From CAYSCW01 sp964449165 (GTDB lineage Bacteria; Acidobacteriota; Aminicenantia; Aminicenantales; Aminicenantaceae), in NCBI GenBank assembly GCA_964449165.1, contig CAYVAT010000008.1, forward strand, positions 21,271 through 85,270: a stretch of 64,000 bases of DNA, in the 5' to 3' direction. Below the pieces are notes generated by a model. It did not search any database. It was not told the origin of the DNA and worked only from the letters and a program-made list of their open reading frames with translations. The translations under genes and the position numbers were made by a program. Positions 62,207-64,000 of this stretch are shown here, in pieces; positions within the stretch are counted from its first letter, which is position 1, and each line of letters begins with the position of its first letter.

Positions 62207-62336
62207 CCTGCAAAATCAGAGAGTCGACACCCGTGAAAACACGACGTCAACCAAAAAATGCCAAAAAGGGCTTATAGAGGTGACACCTGCAAAAACACGA
62301 TGTCAGAAGCCTTCCCGACTCCTGCAAAATCAGAGA
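62207..62336 (+). repeat. Candidate iteron cluster, four units
   Basis: Four related direct repeats: CCTGCAAAATCAGAGA at 62207-62222 and identically at 62321-62336, plus CCCGTGAAAACACGACGTCA at 62230-62249 and CCTGCAAAAACACGATGTCA at 62286-62305. They lie right after the winged-helix initiator-like gene and before the integrase. The region can be read as a 67-residue frame, but that is not protein-like. Likely an origin or initiator-binding site. Confidence 0.55.
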
Positions 62337-62396
62337 CTATTTATATATCTACCATATACCCTACACTTTTTAAGTAAGAATACCTAATCAAGAAAA

Positions 62397-62477
62397 ATGA
62401 ACTCTTTATTAACTGTTCGAGAAGCTACTGGCCATCTGAAAATCTCAAGAAGCACAATAATTTCTGCTTTCAAATGA
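62397..62477 (+). pseudogene. Truncated excisionase-like HTH mini-ORF (26 residues)
   Basis: A short frame from ATG 62397 to TGA 62475-62477. It encodes LLTVREATGHLKISRSTI, the first two helices of an excisionase-type HTH, and stops at AFK. The same LLTV(K/R)E start opens the fused HTH of the integrase that follows. The stop overlaps the integrase start (ATGA), so it may be a remnant or a translated leader. Confidence 0.6.
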
Positions 62478-63883
62478 GTCATCAACTTCTCACTGTAAAA
62501 GAATTCAGCTCTTTTTTGGGGGTCCATCTGAACACTGTTTATAAATGGGTAAAACAAGGAGAGATTCCATATATTAAAATTAATGGCAGAATTAGATTCA
62601 AAAAAGAAGAAATTGAAGAATACTTAAGGACTAACTCATCTAATAAATATCAAATAACAGAACTTCTCCCCAGATTTGACCTTTCACTTGATGCTTATGA
62701 TAGAATGCTCCTGAAAAGGAGGACAGAGTTGAAAGGTCAAATCAGGTGGACTTACGGCATAGGCTCTGTCATCCTGAGGAAAACCAAAAATAAGGAGGAT
62801 AAGTATTATATCGATTTCCAGATTGACAAGCTTCGAGTGAGAGAAGTTGTCAAAGGGGCCCGGACAAGGGCTGAGGCAGTTAAGGTTTTAAATTCAAGAG
62901 TAGCAGATGCTCTAAGAGGAAAGTACAACCTGAAAAAAGAAAATCCAGAAATTACATTTAGTGAGATGGCAGATCTCTATCTTGAAAAGTATGCAAAATT
63001 GAACAAGGAAAAAAGCTGGAAGACCTCGGACTGGGTTTACCTGCGGAGATTGAAGCCTTATTTCGGCTCCAGTAGACTTTCTGATATTACTACGGAAAAG
63101 GTTGAGGACTACAAGTCTGGAAGATTATCAGGAGGCTTAAAAAACAGTTCGGTTAACAGGGAACTCTCATGTTTGCGGAAGATTTTTAATAAGGCAATAG
63201 ATTGGGGTTATGCTAGCAACAATCCTGTTAGGAGGGTTGAGTTCCTTTCTGAGAATGAAAGTCTTAGAGAGAGAGTTTTAACCGAAGATGAAGAGAACCG
63301 GTTGTTTGAGTCAATCTCGCCACATTTGAGGCCGATTCTTATGATCGCCTTAAATACTGGAATGCGAAAGGGAGAAATATTCAATCTAAAATGGGAAGAT
63401 ATAGATTTTGAAAGCAGAAAAATCAGAATCCCAAAGAGTAAAAGCGGAAAAGGAAGGGCCATTCCGATGAATTCAATTCTATTCAGTTTGCTATCTGGAT
63501 TGAAGTCGCAAAATGGGAAAACTGAGTTTGTGTTTACTAACCCCGAGACAGGCAAGCCTTATATAGATATAAAAAAGGCGTTTCATGGCGCTTGTAAGAG
63601 GGCGGGTATCAAAGAGTTACACTTCCATGACCTTAGGCACACATTCGCAAGTAGGTTAATAAAGAGAGGGGTCGATTTGATTATCGCCAAGGAATTATTA
63701 GGCCATGCCTCGGTTGTCACAACCCAAAGATATCTTCATTCCCAGGCTAAAGAAAAGATGGATGCAGTGGAGACCTTATCTAAGAAATCCTTAAAAGACG
63801 AATTGAAATGGCAAAGGGGCGTCAAATTTTGGACTGTTAATTTTCGGGGTGAGGCTGCAAATAGTTCATTTTTAAACAATTGA
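62474..63883 (+). CDS. int: Tyrosine integrase with fused excisionase-like N-terminal HTH
   Basis: 469 residues in three parts. Residues 1-52 are an HTH_17/excisionase-like domain (LLTVKEFSSFLGVHLNTVYKWV), which is unusual on an integrase. Residues 95-240 are arm- and core-binding domains (SWKTSDWVYLRRLKPYFG). Residues 265-425 are catalytic: R298 (NTGMRKGEI), K of KSKSGKGR, H385/R388 (HDLRHTF), H411 (LGHASV) and Y420 (TTQRYLH). It ends 25 bases before the right direct repeat, as expected for the enzyme that integrates the element into tRNA-Arg. Confidence 0.95.
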   Translation: MSHQLLTVKEFSSFLGVHLNTVYKWVKQGEIPYIKINGRIRFKKEEIEEYLRTNSSNKYQITELLPRFDLSLDAYDRMLLKRRTELKGQIRWTYGIGSVILRKTKNKEDKYYIDFQIDKLRVREVVKGARTRAEAVKVLNSRVADALRGKYNLKKENPEITFSEMADLYLEKYAKLNKEKSWKTSDWVYLRRLKPYFGSSRLSDITTEKVEDYKSGRLSGGLKNSSVNRELSCLRKIFNKAIDWGYASNNPVRRVEFLSENESLRERVLTEDEENRLFESISPHLRPILMIALNTGMRKGEIFNLKWEDIDFESRKIRIPKSKSGKGRAIPMNSILFSLLSGLKSQNGKTEFVFTNPETGKPYIDIKKAFHGACKRAGIKELHFHDLRHTFASRLIKRGVDLIIAKELLGHASVVTTQRYLHSQAKEKMDAVETLSKKSLKDELKWQRGVKFWTVNFRGEAANSSFLNN

Positions 63884-63908
63884 TGATGTTTAATAGAATT
63901 GTGCCTTA

Positions 63909-63958
63909 CTGCCTTCTAAGCAGCGGGTCGGGAGTTCGAGTCTCTCCAGGCGCGCCAT
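63909..63958 (+). repeat. attR core, 50-bp direct repeat
   Basis: Perfect repeat of 49115-49164 (anticodon stem to CCA of tRNA-Arg). The 5' half of the tRNA is absent here, so this is a boundary copy, not a second tRNA gene. Sequence to the right (63959-64000) is chromosome. Confidence 0.95.
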
Positions 63959-64000
63959 TTCATTTGTTCTGGTTTTTCTACCTCTCATGAGGTCATCCTG

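Larger units (their letters stand above)
49165..63958. mobile_element. Integrated 14.8-kb element (satellite-like/phage-derived island) in tRNA-Arg
   Basis: Bounded by perfect 50-bp direct repeats derived from tRNA-Arg(TCT), with the integrase gene next to the right repeat. About 20 genes are visible. The integration end has a tyrosine recombinase, a truncated excisionase-like HTH, a candidate iteron cluster and winged-helix proteins. The regulation part has an XRE repressor-like gene and two excisionase-fold proteins. A phage-type 1206-residue protein, a PC4-like protein and a second recombinase lie in the middle, and a SIR2-like protein, small membrane proteins and a lipoprotein on the left. 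No terminase, portal, capsid, tail, relaxase or type IV secretion genes are seen. Base composition is visibly more AT-rich than the flanks. Confidence 0.9.

Noticed and set aside
62184..62387. 67-residue reading frame over the iteron-like repeats
   Set aside because: It overlaps the preceding gene, has no ribosome site, and its composition follows the DNA repeats rather than a protein.
63909..63958. Second tRNA-Arg gene
   Set aside because: Only the 3' half of the tRNA is present; the acceptor 5' strand and D-arm are missing.
49165..63958. Complete prophage
   Set aside because: No terminase, portal, capsid, tail or lysis genes are recognisable, so an intact phage is not supported.
1..64000. 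CRISPR array
   Set aside because: No run of regularly spaced identical repeats with unique spacers was found, and no cas gene.

Overview
The window is a stretch of chromosome from an uncultured, probably anaerobic, Gram-negative-type (two-membrane) bacterium. A TonB-dependent receptor, TatA/TatC, lipoproteins and a C-terminal processing protease indicate an outer membrane. The V/A-type ATPase with sodium-type rotor residues, the oxygen-sensitive radical-SAM and Fe-S proteins, and the NifX/Mrp/DUF5320 cluster indicate an anaerobe. The mix resembles candidate lineages such as Aminicenantes, but that placement is a guess from gene content. Two 100-N assembly gaps lie at 13076-13175 and 16367-16466. 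The first is a failed join of overlapping contigs.

Layout. 1-2969: end of a sodium:solute symporter, an M20 amidohydrolase and a manganese exporter. 3048-5349: a BtuB-type receptor behind a clear cobalamin riboswitch. 5350-6241: gene-poor, with a palindromic repeat. 6275-16836: an aromatic amino acid decarboxylase, an M16 protease pair, TrmO, a GIY-YIG protein, IlvE, a methyltransferase and several small metal or Fe-S proteins. 16591-20757: a minus-strand operon of FmdB-like, Mrp, NifX-like and Gly/Met-rich DUF5320-type proteins ending in a Fur-family regulator with its own operator. 20907-26026: queuosine precursor genes queF and queCDE around a DMT transporter, a UbiA-family prenyltransferase and a DUF362 protein. 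26388-35730: an unknown gene and a complete nine-gene V/A-ATPase operon (H-I-K-E-C-F-A-B-D). 35705-48854: a membrane/TPR protein, a dCMP deaminase/kinase-like pair, tatC-tatA, ctpA, rpiB-glyA, purD-purE-mtaB and mutL, then tRNA-Pro and tRNA-Arg.

49165-63958 is a 14.8-kb integrated element in the 3' half of tRNA-Arg(TCT), bounded by perfect 50-bp direct repeats. Its right end carries a tyrosine integrase with a fused excisionase-like N-terminus, a truncated HTH mini-ORF, a candidate iteron cluster and winged-helix replication-type proteins. Its centre holds a second tyrosine recombinase, a PC4-like ssDNA-binding protein and a 1206-residue phage-type protein with a fourfold DPWA repeat. Its left end holds cargo: a SIR2-like protein, small membrane proteins and a lipoprotein. 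No capsid, portal, terminase or conjugation genes are visible, so it looks like a satellite-like or degraded phage-derived island and is the most novel part of the window.

Outside the element, a palindromic intergenic repeat with an invariant C-rich loop occurs four times (5399, 26135, 27363, and 46991 on the opposite strand). It is an undescribed dispersed repeat or structured RNA candidate.
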